A stretch of 64,000 nucleotides of DNA from Rhizobium sp. RM (GTDB lineage Bacteria; Pseudomonadota; Alphaproteobacteria; Rhizobiales; Rhizobiaceae): contig NZ_JACAWV010000007.1 in assembly GCF_013390595.1 (NCBI RefSeq), positions 682,001 through 746,000 on the forward strand. Direction: 5' to 3'. Positions 8,202 to 17,430 of this stretch are shown here, one piece after another. A program made the position numbers and the translations under genes. A model generated the notes under the pieces. That model did not search any database. It had not been told where the DNA came from and was given only the letters and a program-made list of their open reading frames with translations. Position 1 is the stretch's first letter. Each line of letters begins with the position of its first letter.

Positions 8202-10511
8202 ATGCTGAACCGTTTTCATTCCATATCGACCAAAGTTCTGATCATTTTCCTGGCTTTGATGGCAACGTCCACCGCCGCACTGACCCTCCTCGGCTACCAG
8301 AGCAGCAGCAGCGTTCTTCAGGAACAAGCTTCGAAATCCATGGAGAGCATTCTCGTCTTCCGTGGAGACATGTTGCAGGAGCGTCTGGAACAGCTTGAAA
8401 CACAGGCGGATTCCATCGCCAAGATTGAATCGTTGCAAATGGCCGTCGTGTCGATGCGCAGCGGCTGGGGTACGGTTCAGAAAAACTCAGGCGATGCGAA
8501 AGCCGAACTGCAACGTGTTTTTGTCAAGGAAAACCCCTTCGGTCAGCGTGAAAAACTTATCAAGCCGGAAAACCCAAGCGGCTTTTATTATTCCACCCAC
8601 GAAAAGACCCAGACAGATATCGCCGGATACCTGCAGGGAACGCCCTTCAGCGATGTTCTCTTTGTCGACCCTAACGGCACGGTCTATTACTCCTATCTCA
8701 AGGGTTCCGCATTCGGTGAAACTGTCACCAGCGGTGCATGGGCAGATAGCGGATTGGGGGCAGCCTTTTCGCGTGGCGCTGAAAACGCCAAAAAAGCTGT
8801 GAACGATGTAGCGCAGACCAGTTTCTCCGGACTGCGGATCGACGCAGCCACAAAAGAAGCAGGCATCTATTTCGGCATACCCGTGGTCAAGTTCGGCTCG
8901 TTCAAGGGCCTCGTTCTCTTCAAGGTCAAGGAAGAGGTGTTTGCACAGATCCTTGCCAAAGGCATCGCCAAAGACAGTTCCGAACAACCCGCGATCATCG
9001 CGGCGGATGGCAAGGTCATCGGCGTAGACGGCAACACGCTGACTGCTCTGGATGCCGGTCCTTACGGGTTTTATACCTCTGCTCTCACTTCATCGGGAAT
9101 GACAGAAGCAAAGATAACGCGCGCAGACGGCGACGCTAACGCCTATGCCCGGCCATTCTCGTTTGGCGGAGAAAAATATCTTGCCGTCGAAAGCATGCTT
9201 CAAAGTGAATTGAACGCAGGCTCTGTCTCGATTGCTGGTACGCTTGCCATAATCGGGCTCTGTGTGCTGGCCGCCATGTGCGCGGCAACCGCGTTCTTTG
9301 CGCGTCGACTGTTTGCACCGCTTCAGAAGCTTGCAGGTCTGACAGGTGATGTTGCTGCCGGCAATCTTGATGCCGAGATCGGTAATCAGGACAGGAAAGA
9401 CGAGATCGGCCAAATGGCACGCGCACTCGGCAGCTTCCGTGAGACACTCATCAGGCAGCGAGAGCTTGAAGCAACATCATCGCGCACCCGCGAGGAAGCT
9501 GAAACGGCGCGGCGCACTCATCTTGCCGAACGCGAGGCCGAAGCCAGCACGCTGCAGATGGTCGTGCATTCCCTGGATGAGGGACTCGATCGTCTTGCGC
9601 ACGGCAATCTCGCCTACCGGATCGAGAGCCGTTTCCCCCATGAGCTTGAAGGTCTGCGCCACAACTTCAACACCGCCATGGCACGGCTCAGCGAAACCAT
9701 GCAGGCCATCGGAGGCAATTCCGCCGCCGTTCGAAGTGGCTCCGAAGAGATGCGCGTTGGTGCCGACCAACTCGCCGAACGCACAGAGCGTCAGGCTGCA
9801 TCAATTACGGAAACTGCAAGTGCCATCAAGGCTATCACCGAAGCCGTCCGCGACCAGATCGAGCGGGCTGAACAGGCGACCCGGATCGCCCGCGATGCCA
9901 GCAAGGAAGCCGCAGCCTCCGGCAACGTCATGGACCAGACAATCGCCGCGATGGAAGCCATTCAGACCTCCTCGCGGCAGATCAACCAGATCATCGGCGT
10001 GATTGATGAGATCGCATTCCAGACCAATCTGCTAGCTCTCAATGCGGGCGTGGAGGCGGCTCGCGCGGGCGAAGCCGGCAAGGGGTTCGCCGTCGTGGCT
10101 CAGGAAGTGCGTGAACTGGCACAACGCTCGGCGGCTGCAGCGAAAGAAATCACCAGCCTGCTGAAACGCTCCACCGATGAGGTGTCTACCGGGGTCACGC
10201 TTGTCGAAAAGGCCGGCGCATCACTGACTGGCATCGGCCAGCACGTTCAGACGATCAGCAATCGCATCGAGGAGATTATGGAATCGACCCGCGAGGAGGC
10301 GCACACGCTGGCGGAGATCAACAGCACCGTGAGCGGTCTCGACGCAATGACACAGCAGAATGCGGCTATGGTGGAGGAAACAACGGCGGCGATCCACAAT
10401 CTCGCTTCGGAGGCCACAGAAATGGACGGCAGGCTCGGACAGTTCGTCCTCGCCGATGACAGCGGCCACTCTGCTTTCGCCGAACAGGTTCGCTACCGCC
10501 AGGCAAGCTGA
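8202..10511 (+). CDS. Methyl-accepting chemotaxis protein
   Basis: Membrane chemoreceptor signalling through CheA/CheW, 769 residues from the ATG at 8202 (a TTG at 8184 would add six residues). The first membrane segment lies at about residues 12-32. A large periplasmic sensing domain (about 33-345) follows, then a second membrane segment at about 347-370. A HAMP domain comes next, then a second HAMP-like region around LDEGLDRLAHGNLAYRIE, then a typical signalling domain with the hairpin tip EIAFQTNLLALNAGVEAARA. The C-terminus (RYRQAS) lacks a CheR-binding pentapeptide. It is monocistronic: divergent from ruvC and closed by a strong terminator. The ligand is not predictable. Confidence 0.92.
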   Translation: MLNRFHSISTKVLIIFLALMATSTAALTLLGYQSSSSVLQEQASKSMESILVFRGDMLQERLEQLETQADSIAKIESLQMAVVSMRSGWGTVQKNSGDAKAELQRVFVKENPFGQREKLIKPENPSGFYYSTHEKTQTDIAGYLQGTPFSDVLFVDPNGTVYYSYLKGSAFGETVTSGAWADSGLGAAFSRGAENAKKAVNDVAQTSFSGLRIDAATKEAGIYFGIPVVKFGSFKGLVLFKVKEEVFAQILAKGIAKDSSEQPAIIAADGKVIGVDGNTLTALDAGPYGFYTSALTSSGMTEAKITRADGDANAYARPFSFGGEKYLAVESMLQSELNAGSVSIAGTLAIIGLCVLAAMCAATAFFARRLFAPLQKLAGLTGDVAAGNLDAEIGNQDRKDEIGQMARALGSFRETLIRQRELEATSSRTREEAETARRTHLAEREAEASTLQMVVHSLDEGLDRLAHGNLAYRIESRFPHELEGLRHNFNTAMARLSETMQAIGGNSAAVRSGSEEMRVGADQLAERTERQAASITETASAIKAITEAVRDQIERAEQATRIARDASKEAAASGNVMDQTIAAMEAIQTSSRQINQIIGVIDEIAFQTNLLALNAGVEAARAGEAGKGFAVVAQEVRELAQRSAAAAKEITSLLKRSTDEVSTGVTLVEKAGASLTGIGQHVQTISNRIEEIMESTREEAHTLAEINSTVSGLDAMTQQNAAMVEETTAAIHNLASEATEMDGRLGQFVLADDSGHSAFAEQVRYRQAS

Positions 10512-10519
10512 CATCTGTG

Positions 10520-10550
10520 ATTGGGGCTCTCCGCGAGCCCCAATTTTTTT
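10520..10550 (+). terminator. Rho-independent terminator after the chemoreceptor gene
   Basis: Perfect 10-bp inverted repeat (ATTGGGGCTC / GAGCCCCAAT) with a 5-base loop, followed by a run of seven T. It starts 9 bp after the chemoreceptor stop codon. Confidence 0.93.
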
Positions 10551-10642
10551 GAACGCTTCATCAATTCTACGCGACGCCTATGGTAAAGGCGCACCAGCGA
10601 CTTACATCGGGTCGGAAACAGGACTTTCTCTAGGAGCGACGG

Positions 10643-11644
10643 ATGATCCCTTTTTCCATTCTCGACCTCTCCCCGATCGGCGAAGGCGAGACCGTCGGTG
10701 AAGCGCTTGAAAACTCCCGCCGCATGGCAATCAAGGCGGAAGAGCATGGCTACAACCGCATCTGGCTTGCTGAACATCACGGCATGCCGGGTATCGCAAG
10801 TGCAGCCACATCGCTTGTCATCGCCCATGTCGGGGCGGCAACAAAACATATCCGGGTTGGGTCCGGTGGCATCATGCTGCCAAACCACTCGCCACTGGTG
10901 ATTGCCGAACAGTTCGGCACCCTGGCAGCGCTGCTGCCCGGACGTGTCGACCTTGGCCTCGGACGCGCGCCCGGTACCGACATGCGCACAGCCCGCGCGC
11001 TTCGTCGCAATCTCGATGCCGGTGCAGAAAACTTTCCTCACGACATCATGGAGCTCCAGCGTTATTTCGGTCCGCCGGAGCCAGATCAGACGATCCTTGC
11101 CGTTCCTGGCATGAATTCGAATGTGCCGATCTGGCTGTTGGGCTCAAGTACCTATAGTGCGCATCTGGCGGCCGCTCTTGGCCTTCCTTATTCCTTCGCG
11201 TCGCACTTCGCACCAGACATGCTGATGGAAGCGCTGCATATCTATCGCGAGCGGTTCCAACCGTCCGAGGTCTTGGACAAACCGTACGTCATGGTCGGCG
11301 TGATGGGTGTGGGCGCAGATACTGACGAGGAAGCGCAGCATCTCTTTACATCATCACAGCAGCAGTTCGTGAACCTGCGTCGCAACGTTCGCACCCAGTT
11401 CCCCAGACCGGTGGAGAGCATGGATGACTACTGGAACGAGATGGAGCGTTTTTCGGTGGAACACACTCTGCGCTTCGCCACCGTTGGATCACCCGACACA
11501 ATTGGTCGCCATCTCGACGGCTTCCTTGCCGAGACGCAGGCCGATGAACTGATCGTCTCCATGCCGATCCATGATATTGAAAAGCGGCTTCGTTCCGTGG
11601 AGATATTTGCGGACGTTCGAACATCGATCCGTAAGGCGGCATAG
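10643..11644 (+). CDS. LLM-class flavin-dependent oxidoreductase
   Basis: Bacterial luciferase-like TIM-barrel protein using reduced FMN, 333 residues. It belongs to the MsnO8-like single-subunit group. Features are the N-terminal strand [13 protein letters not shown], the conserved [15 protein letters not shown] segment (about residues 36-50), [16 protein letters not shown] with the flavin-site residues, and [10 protein letters not shown]. The luciferase-like C-terminal half carries [13 protein letters not shown]. Physiological substrate is unknown for most of these proteins. It stands alone on the plus strand, 130 bp after the chemoreceptor, and shares a bidirectional terminator with yebC. 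Confidence 0.9.
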   Translation: MIPFSILDLSPIGEGETVGEALENSRRMAIKAEEHGYNRIWLAEHHGMPGIASAATSLVIAHVGAATKHIRVGSGGIMLPNHSPLVIAEQFGTLAALLPGRVDLGLGRAPGTDMRTARALRRNLDAGAENFPHDIMELQRYFGPPEPDQTILAVPGMNSNVPIWLLGSSTYSAHLAAALGLPYSFASHFAPDMLMEALHIYRERFQPSEVLDKPYVMVGVMGVGADTDEEAQHLFTSSQQQFVNLRRNVRTQFPRPVESMDDYWNEMERFSVEHTLRFATVGSPDTIGRHLDGFLAETQADELIVSMPIHDIEKRLRSVEIFADVRTSIRKAA

Positions 11645-11653
11645 GATACGCAA

Positions 11654-11690
11654 GAAAAAAGCCCCGGAGCAGACGCTGCCGGGGCTTTGT
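11654..11690 (-). terminator. Bidirectional terminator between the LLM gene and yebC
   Basis: The arms GCCCCGG (11661-11667) and CCGGGGC (11679-11685) enclose a smaller AGC/GCT stem. The minus strand reads into six T, so it mainly ends yebC transcription. The plus strand has only TTTG. Confidence 0.85.
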
Positions 11691-11710
11691 AATTCAGACA
11701 TTTGAAAAAA

Positions 11711-12457
11711 TCAGGCCGAGAGCTTCGCCAGGATTTCTTCGGATACTTCGAAGTTCGAATAGACGTTCTGAACGTCGTCATCGTCTTCGAGGTTGTCGAT
11801 CAGCTTCATCAGCGACTGCGCCTTTTCCTCGTCAACCGGAACCGTGTTCTGTGGCTTCCAGATTGCCTTGACGCTGTCAGCTTCGCCGAGCACGCCTTCG
11901 AGCGCCTTGGCAACTTCGTTCAGATCTTCAAAACCGCAGATGATCGTGTGGCCGTCCTCGGAGGATTCCACATCATCAGCACCGGCCTCGATAGCCGCTT
12001 CCATGACCTTGTCGGAGTCGCCAACTTCAGCCTTGTAGGTAATTTCGCCAACGCGATCGAAGGAGAAGGATACCGAACCGGTTTCACCAAGCGCTCCGCC
12101 AGCCTTGCTGAAGATCGAGCGGACGTTGGATGCCGTGCGATTGCGGTTGTCGGTCAGCGCTTCGACGATAACCGCCGTGCCGCCCGGGCCATAACCTTCG
12201 TAACGAACTGCATCGTAGTTCTCAGCATCGGCGCCCGACGCCTTCTTGATGGCGCGGTCGATGTTGTCTTTTGGCATCGACTGCGCCTTGGCGTTCTGAA
12301 CAGCCAGACGCAAAGCAGCGTTCATGGTCGGGTCAGGCAGGCCGGACTTGGCTGCAACGGTGATTTCGCGTGCAAGCTTGGAAAACATCTTCGAACGGAT
12401 CGAATCCTGCTTACCCTTGCGGTGCATGATGTTTTTGAACTGTGAATGACCAGCCAT
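11711..12457 (-). CDS. yebC: YebC/PmpR family protein
   Basis: Member of the YebC/PmpR family, described as transcriptional regulators and more recently as translation factors that relieve ribosome stalling. It has 248 residues, the usual length. The family N-terminus [14 protein letters not shown] is followed by the helical domain with [10 protein letters not shown], the YEGYGPGG loop (about residues 98-105) and TDNRNRTAS. The gene is isolated on the minus strand, divergent from the stress-protein gene at 12650. Confidence 0.96.
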   Translation of the reverse strand: MAGHSQFKNIMHRKGKQDSIRSKMFSKLAREITVAAKSGLPDPTMNAALRLAVQNAKAQSMPKDNIDRAIKKASGADAENYDAVRYEGYGPGGTAVIVEALTDNRNRTASNVRSIFSKAGGALGETGSVSFSFDRVGEITYKAEVGDSDKVMEAAIEAGADDVESSEDGHTIICGFEDLNEVAKALEGVLGEADSVKAIWKPQNTVPVDEEKAQSLMKLIDNLEDDDDVQNVYSNFEVSEEILAKLSA

Positions 12458-12649
12458 GGAAAACCTGATTGTCGTAATTTGGGATTGCGGGCCTTATAAG
12501 TGCGATACGCCCATCGTTCAAGCCCGGATGCGTTTTCAGACCTGAAGAAGATAAGGAACCGATTGATCCGCACGCCGTTTTGGTCAGGAGCGCGGTGAGA
12601 GGACGGCTTGTCCCCTCTCCGACAGACAACAAACCGGAAGGAGATAACC

Positions 12650-13153
12650 ATGGTCAGCCTGACAGAAGCGCGCGAAGCCCCTGCCCGTCAGCTTTGGGAC
12701 GAAATCAATTCGGTCCATGCCGGCATGCTGGGGCTTGAAGGCCTGCATAGCCATATGCAGCCAATGGCACCGCACGCAGATCCTAAAACCAATACGATCT
12801 GGTTTTTCTCGAAGAAGGATACGGACCTCGCCCAGTCGATCAAACCAGGTTCTCGCGCGCACTTCTGCCTCGTCGGCAAGGATCACGATTATCACGCCTG
12901 CCTTTCTGGAGTGCTCGAGATTCGCGACGACAAGACAAAAGTCGATGAATACTGGAACTCGGTGACAGCCGCCTGGTACGAACACGGCAAGTCAGATCCT
13001 GAGCTGACAATGCTTGCCCTGCATGTTGACGACGCCGATATATGGGCTTCTACGGACAGCACGCTGAAATTCGGCTGGGAAATTGCCAAGGCAAACATGT
13101 CCGACGATAAGGTGCCTGATGTTGGGGTCCGCCAGCATCTCGCCTTCGCCTGA
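12650..13153 (+). CDS. Pyridoxamine 5'-phosphate oxidase-fold (general stress protein 26-like) protein
   Basis: Split-barrel flavin-binding-type protein, 167 residues, similar in layout to general stress protein 26 proteins that bind FMN/FAD. The start ATG at 12650 has AAGGAG eight bases upstream; the longer frame to 12608 is ignored. Recognisable segments are MQPMAPHADPKTNTIWFFSKKDTDLA (given as MQPMAPHADPK and IWFFSKKDTDLA), VGKDHDYHACLSG and VDEYWNSVTAAWYEHGKSDPE. These match the domain's beta-barrel strands and C-terminal helix. It is monocistronic and tail-to-tail with the MBL gene. Cellular role is not known; an oxidoreductase or flavin reservoir is possible. Confidence 0.8.
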   Translation: MVSLTEAREAPARQLWDEINSVHAGMLGLEGLHSHMQPMAPHADPKTNTIWFFSKKDTDLAQSIKPGSRAHFCLVGKDHDYHACLSGVLEIRDDKTKVDEYWNSVTAAWYEHGKSDPELTMLALHVDDADIWASTDSTLKFGWEIAKANMSDDKVPDVGVRQHLAFA

Positions 13154-13190
13154 TTGATTAAGCTCCCCCGTCTTCTTCGCCAGTTGTACG

Positions 13191-14030
13191 CTACATGCCT
13201 TGTGGCACCAGTATCTGCGGCTGGCGGGGAAGATTGCGCATCGACACACGGATGATGGGTTCATTCGCGTAGGCAATTTTGAAGCTCTCCCCAAACATCG
13301 TCAGAAACTGCTCCAGTGGCGGGCCGGTGCGGTGCATTGGCAAGATCAATGCAGAACGAAGCCGCTTCACGACCCGGCTCATGCTGTCGGCGCCCATCGT
13401 CAATCCACCATCGACGGGAACCATCAGGATATCCAGCCTGCCAATCTCCGCATAGTGGGTGTCTGTCAGCTCGTGGTGCAAATGGCCGAGATGGCCGATG
13501 CAAAGTCCGGCGACTTCGAAAATGAAAATGGAATTGCCATTTTCCTGAAAACTCTCGTAGTCACCCCAGCGGTTGCGGATGTCGGTTGCAACATTCCTGA
13601 TGTAGACGTCTCCGACGAGAACCTTGTGATCGGCCTTTCCGCCCGGCGTATCGCTCCAACCGTGCAGAACGTGCTGGATGGCGGGATCAGGATTAAGGGT
13701 GAAATGGGTCGAATGCGCCCTGTTCATCGTCACGACGTTGGGCGTAACAGGGGGGCGATAGACGCCGTTATAATCGGTAGCGATCGTCACACCATCAGGG
13801 CTCTCGATCAGGTAGGTCGAGTGCCCGATAAAACTGATCTTCACCTCTTCCTTGACTGTTGCCTGCGCAAGCTGAAGATCGGCTGGGCTGAAGCTGACAA
13901 ATGTCACATCAGGAATTTTTTGAGCAATCGCCTGGCATTGACTGACAGGTGGGCGGGCGGCTGTTTGCGAGAGCGCCGCTCCAGCAAATGCAACCAGTCC
14001 GGACATTGCAAGCAATAGCACGCGCAGCAT
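13191..14030 (-). CDS. Exported MBL-fold (UlaG-like) protein with altered metal motif
   Basis: Metallo-beta-lactamase-fold protein of 279 residues. The ATG at 14028-14030 follows GGGGAG and begins a signal peptide (hydrophobic residues 3-20, cleavage near SQTAA), so the product is probably periplasmic. The fold is recognisable from GHSTYLIESPDG (about residues 69-80), IATDYNGV, GHLGHLHHEL (179-188), VPVDGGLTMG (about 204-213) and PMHRTG (231-236). The usual HxHxDH motif is replaced by AHSTHF (105-110), so one metal site may be incomplete. It is an orphan gene with no obvious pathway neighbours. Substrate unknown. Confidence 0.78.
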   Translation of the reverse strand: MLRVLLLAMSGLVAFAGAALSQTAARPPVSQCQAIAQKIPDVTFVSFSPADLQLAQATVKEEVKISFIGHSTYLIESPDGVTIATDYNGVYRPPVTPNVVTMNRAHSTHFTLNPDPAIQHVLHGWSDTPGGKADHKVLVGDVYIRNVATDIRNRWGDYESFQENGNSIFIFEVAGLCIGHLGHLHHELTDTHYAEIGRLDILMVPVDGGLTMGADSMSRVVKRLRSALILPMHRTGPPLEQFLTMFGESFKIAYANEPIIRVSMRNLPRQPQILVPQGM

Positions 14031-14157
14031 GACGCCACTCCCCTGAACTTGCGATGGCAGAGGATGCGACAAGCTTGGGCAAGCGTCCAGTTCGCAGAAC
14101 CGGCGCCACGCTCACAATGTCGTCATTATCGACGGGTCACTGACGGCGCAGCGTTGC

Positions 14158-14982
14158 TCAAGCCCAGAAGGCCGGAATGCTTTCAGAGAGCCGTGGTCCA
14201 ATGCGCAAGGGCGCGATTTTTTCGGCGAGCCCGGTTCTGTCAGAGATCTCTACGCCAACCCCGCAGATCGTCGCTGGCCCGCTCGCTGCCTCAAACCGGC
14301 CCTTCGGCATCTTGGAGATGAAGCGGTTGATCGGCTCTTCCTTGTCCATACCAAGCGAAGAGTCATAATCGCCACACATGCCAGCATCCGACATATAGGC
14401 GGTTCCACCGTTTAAAATCTGCGCATCGGCTGTCGGCACATGGGTATGCGTTCCGACCACGAAGCTTGCACGTCCATCAACGAAATGACCGAAACATTGC
14501 TTTTCGCTGGTCGCTTCCGCGTGGAAGTCGAAAATGATCGCGTCGGCCTGCTCTTTCAGCGGACAGGCGGCCAGAATGGTTTCGGCAGAGCTGAAAGGAT
14601 CATCGAGTTCTGGGTGCATGAACACACGGCCCATGATGTTGGCCACGAGAACACGCGCGCCATTGCGCGCATAAAACAGGCCGGAGCCCTTTCCTGGCGT
14701 TCCCTTGGGATAGTTGGCAGGCCGCAGAAACTGGTCGTGTCGCTCGCAAAACGATACGGCTTCTTTCTGATCCCAGACGTGGTTGCCGGTCGTCACGACA
14801 TCGGCACCTGCGTTGATCGTCTCAAGGTAGATGTCTTCCGTAATCCCGAAACCACCGGCAGCATTCTCGCCGTTGACGACAACGAAATCCAGTTTCAGGT
14901 CGGAGATCAATCCTGGCAGTTTTTCCCAAACCGCCGTCCGTCCGGTCTTGCCGACCATATCCCCGAGAAAAAGAAGCCTCAT
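14158..14982 (-). CDS. YmdB-type metallophosphoesterase (TIGR00282 family)
   Basis: Calcineurin-like phosphoesterase of the YmdB family, 274 residues. Homologues hydrolyse cyclic nucleotides. Metal-site motifs are visible: GDMVGKTGR (residues 7-15), VVNGENAAGG (35-44), TTGNHVWDQ, DFHAEATSEK and VGTHTHVPTADA. Together they supply the expected Asp, Glu, Asn and His ligands. It lies on the minus strand, 90 bp downstream of ygfA and possibly co-transcribed with it, as is common in rhizobia. The intergenic gap has no clear terminator. Confidence 0.9.
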   Translation of the reverse strand: MRLLFLGDMVGKTGRTAVWEKLPGLISDLKLDFVVVNGENAAGGFGITEDIYLETINAGADVVTTGNHVWDQKEAVSFCERHDQFLRPANYPKGTPGKGSGLFYARNGARVLVANIMGRVFMHPELDDPFSSAETILAACPLKEQADAIIFDFHAEATSEKQCFGHFVDGRASFVVGTHTHVPTADAQILNGGTAYMSDAGMCGDYDSSLGMDKEEPINRFISKMPKGRFEAASGPATICGVGVEISDRTGLAEKIAPLRIGPRLSESIPAFWA

Positions 14983-15072
14983 TCACCTGCCCCGCTGGCG
15001 CCAGTTTGTCAAATTTCGTTCCGTCTAATGGGAAATTCGTCGTTTAAAAAGGGCTAAAGCGTCTTTTGCCCA

Positions 15073-15669
15073 TTATCGCTGGTCTGGAGCTGCATAAATC
15101 CGCCGCAAACCGCTCTCAGTCAGGATGGCGTTGAGCGGGACATCATGTGACTCTGCCGGAACGGACGGCACTTCCTGGCAATCAAACGCCACCCCGATAA
15201 GCGTTGGCTTGCGCCCCTGCTTGTGCAGGCGGGCAATCGCACGGTCATAATGACCGGCACCGTAACCGATACGATGCCCCTGTCTATCGAACGCCGAGAG
15301 AGGCACCAGGAGAATGTCTGGATCGAGGATCGCAGCATCCTGGCCGGGTCCGGTCGTGCCGAACCCTGTATTTGTCAGAGGTATGCCTTCTTCGAAAGCC
15401 CTGAAAACAATCGTCTCACGGTCGAGAACAACAGGCAGCGCCAGACGTGCACCCTTGCGGCGCAGCGATTCCAACAATGGTCGAATATCGGCTTCCGAGC
15501 GGATCGGCATAAATCCGGAAACAACCGTGCCTGGCTCAAAGTTGATCCTGGCAGCCCCACAGACACACATGGCCAGGCTTTTTACATGCCGTTCGTCTAT
15601 TGTGAGCGCATCCCGCGCGGCGAGCCTTTCGCCGCGCAACCGTGCCTTCTCCCCGACACCAGGCTGCAT
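15073..15669 (-). CDS. ygfA: 5-formyltetrahydrofolate cyclo-ligase
   Basis: Converts 5-formyl-THF to 5,10-methenyl-THF with ATP. It has 198 residues from the ATG at 15667-15669, whose A is also the last base of the upstream TGA (TGATG coupling). The substrate region GFMPIRSEADIRPLL and the conserved C-terminal nucleotide-binding loop GYGAGHYDRAI (about residues 138-148) are clear. In many proteobacteria this gene lies downstream of 6S RNA. Here a CBS/CorC_HlyC gene intervenes, but the zapA-6S-ygfA neighbourhood is kept. Confidence 0.94.
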   Translation of the reverse strand: MQPGVGEKARLRGERLAARDALTIDERHVKSLAMCVCGAARINFEPGTVVSGFMPIRSEADIRPLLESLRRKGARLALPVVLDRETIVFRAFEEGIPLTNTGFGTTGPGQDAAILDPDILLVPLSAFDRQGHRIGYGAGHYDRAIARLHKQGRKPTLIGVAFDCQEVPSVPAESHDVPLNAILTESGLRRIYAAPDQR

Positions 15670-16946
15670 CAAGCAGCCCGGCTCACGAGCACCTTGTCGA
15701 TGCGATGCCCGTCCAGGTCGATCACTTCAAAACGCCAGCCGTTGCGGGTAACGTGTTCGCCGAGTTCCGGCAGGCGACGGAATTCGTCCAGCACCAGGCC
15801 AGCGACGGTTTCGAATTCTGCATCCTCGTCGATCTGGAAGCCCATACGATCTGCGAACTCGTCCGCCGGCATCCAGCCAGCAACCAAGAACGAGCCATCG
15901 TCACGTTCGACGATTGCCGGCTCCTCGTCATTGTCTTCCTGGAATGCGCCAGTAATGGCTTCGAGAATATCGCCTGAGCTGATGATACCTTCGAAATGGC
16001 CATATTCGTCGTACACGAGAACCATATGAACGGTCGAACGGCGCAGCGACTGGATGACATCCACAGCGCTGGTGAGGTCCGACACGACCGGTACTTCACG
16101 CAACAGTTCGCGGATGTTCAGCTCGTTACCCGAGGCGAGTGCATCAAATGCATCCTTGGCAAAAAGAACACCGAGGATTTCGTCAGACGCACCGTTACGG
16201 ACAGGAAGACGCGAACGCTGCGTGCCACGAAGCTGTTCGCGAATTTCCTCGGCGCTGTCTTCAATGTCGACGACTTCCACATCACGACGCGGCGTCATCA
16301 GACCACGGGCGTTCCGGTCAGCGAGACGCATGACGCCGGTAATCATGGCCGATTCCTCGGTTTCGATGACGCCGGCACTGTGCGCTTCAGCAAGAACGGT
16401 GCGAATTTCATCATCCGTAACAGACGCATTGGATTCGCCGCTGTGTCCAAGCAGCGCAAGAACGGTTTTGCCGGACTTGTCGAGCAGCCACACCAGCGGC
16501 GCACCGATCTTGGACAGCAACATCATCGACGGAGCAACGCGGGCTGCAACCTTCTCCGGATCGCGAAGCGCAATCTGCTTCGGGACAAGTTCGCCGACGA
16601 TCAGCGAAAGATAGGTAATGGCAACAACAACCGAGCCGACACCAAGCGCGTCAGCGGCGCGGTCTGGTACGCCCTGCTCGATGAGCCACGCGGTAAAACG
16701 CGTGCCGAGCGTGGCGCCGGAAAATGCACCCGAGAGAATGCCGACCAGCGTAATGCCGATCTGCACGGTGGACAAAAAACGTCCCGGATTTTCAGAAAGA
16801 TTAAGGGCGAGCATTGCGCCCTTGCTGCCTTGTGCGGCAAGCACCTTGAGCCTTGCCGGTCTCGAAGAAACCACGGCAAGCTCAGACATGGCAAGCACAC
16901 CGTTCACGACGGTGAGCAGGACCACGATCAAGATTTCAGTAAACAA
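15669..16946 (-). CDS. Hemolysin C-like CNNM/CBS-domain membrane protein
   Basis: Integral membrane protein of the CNNM/CorC_HlyC family, linked to Mg/Co efflux or ion homeostasis. It has 425 residues from a TTG at 16944-16946 (MFTEILIVVLLTVVNGVLAMSE). The frame remains open to 17222, but that extension would overlap the 6S RNA and has no membrane-protein character. The order is an N-terminal CNNM domain with about four membrane segments (residues 3-25, 60-85, 95-120, 128-150), a CBS pair (about 200-330) with RSRLPVRNG, and a C-terminal CorC_HlyC domain containing AGWMPADEF. It overlaps ygfA by one base. Confidence 0.9.
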   Translation of the reverse strand: MFTEILIVVLLTVVNGVLAMSELAVVSSRPARLKVLAAQGSKGAMLALNLSENPGRFLSTVQIGITLVGILSGAFSGATLGTRFTAWLIEQGVPDRAADALGVGSVVVAITYLSLIVGELVPKQIALRDPEKVAARVAPSMMLLSKIGAPLVWLLDKSGKTVLALLGHSGESNASVTDDEIRTVLAEAHSAGVIETEESAMITGVMRLADRNARGLMTPRRDVEVVDIEDSAEEIREQLRGTQRSRLPVRNGASDEILGVLFAKDAFDALASGNELNIRELLREVPVVSDLTSAVDVIQSLRRSTVHMVLVYDEYGHFEGIISSGDILEAITGAFQEDNDEEPAIVERDDGSFLVAGWMPADEFADRMGFQIDEDAEFETVAGLVLDEFRRLPELGEHVTRNGWRFEVIDLDGHRIDKVLVSRAA

Positions 16947-17032
16947 GTTTAGCTCTTTGGGCTGTTGAACGGCACGTCGCGGTTTTGACCGCAGCGCCTT
17001 TTTTAAAAGGCAGAACAGACATACCAATCCGG

Positions 17033-17060
17033 ATAATAGGGAATTGTTCCGCCAATGCAA
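17033..17060 (-). promoter_or_regulatory. Possible promoter for the CBS-domain gene
   Basis: On the minus strand TTGCAT (17055-17060) and TATTAT (17033-17038) are separated by 16 bp and lie about 90 bp before the TTG start. It resembles a sigma-70-type promoter but is unproven. Beyond it, the 110 bp up to the 6S RNA contain only a weak hairpin (ACTTCA/TGAAGT, about 17132-17153). Confidence 0.35.
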
Positions 17061-17168
17061 TGATTGCGGATTAAAAATCTCAGCCAGGCAGCGATGAAAG
17101 AGACTGTCGACGATATAAAGAGGATACTTCACAGAAAACTGAAGTGCGATCCACGCGACCGATGGAGA

Positions 17169-17326
17169 TTTACGATCCTGGGTGCCTACAAAAGTAGGTG
17201 GGCACCGTGTGTCCAGCCCCACGGGACTGGTCAGGGACAGCTCCCTTTGGATCGAGTATGGCCCCAGGGATTGTGGTTCCTGTCGGGAAGCGCAGAACGC
17301 TCCCCAGATATAGGACGGATCGAAAG
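17169..17326 (-). ncRNA. ssrS: 6S RNA
   Basis: Candidate 6S RNA, the RNA-polymerase-binding regulator that accumulates in stationary phase. On the minus strand the ends pair: CGATCC (17317-17322) with GGATCG (17173-17178), with adjoining U/A pairs. A long interrupted rod is formed between, with a central purine/pyrimidine-rich region and a local CCTAC-TTTT-GTAGG hairpin near the 3' end. The length is about 158 nt, typical of alphaproteobacterial 6S. It lies directly downstream of zapA and upstream of the CBS/ygfA genes, the classic location. I inferred this from structure and synteny; covariance-model confirmation is needed. Confidence 0.82.
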
Positions 17327-17430
17327 GTTCCGCCAGAGGGTGAGCAGCGGATTTTTACGTTGTGAAACGCTGCATCGGAACGACGCCTTGTCGGCCAATG
17401 CAGCCGCTTGTACGGGCGGCCAAAAGATAA

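Noticed and set aside
15669..17222. Long version of the CBS-domain protein starting at 17222
   Set aside because: The extra 92 residues overlap the 6S RNA and have no membrane-protein character. The TTG at 16946 gives the normal N-terminal hydrophobic helix.
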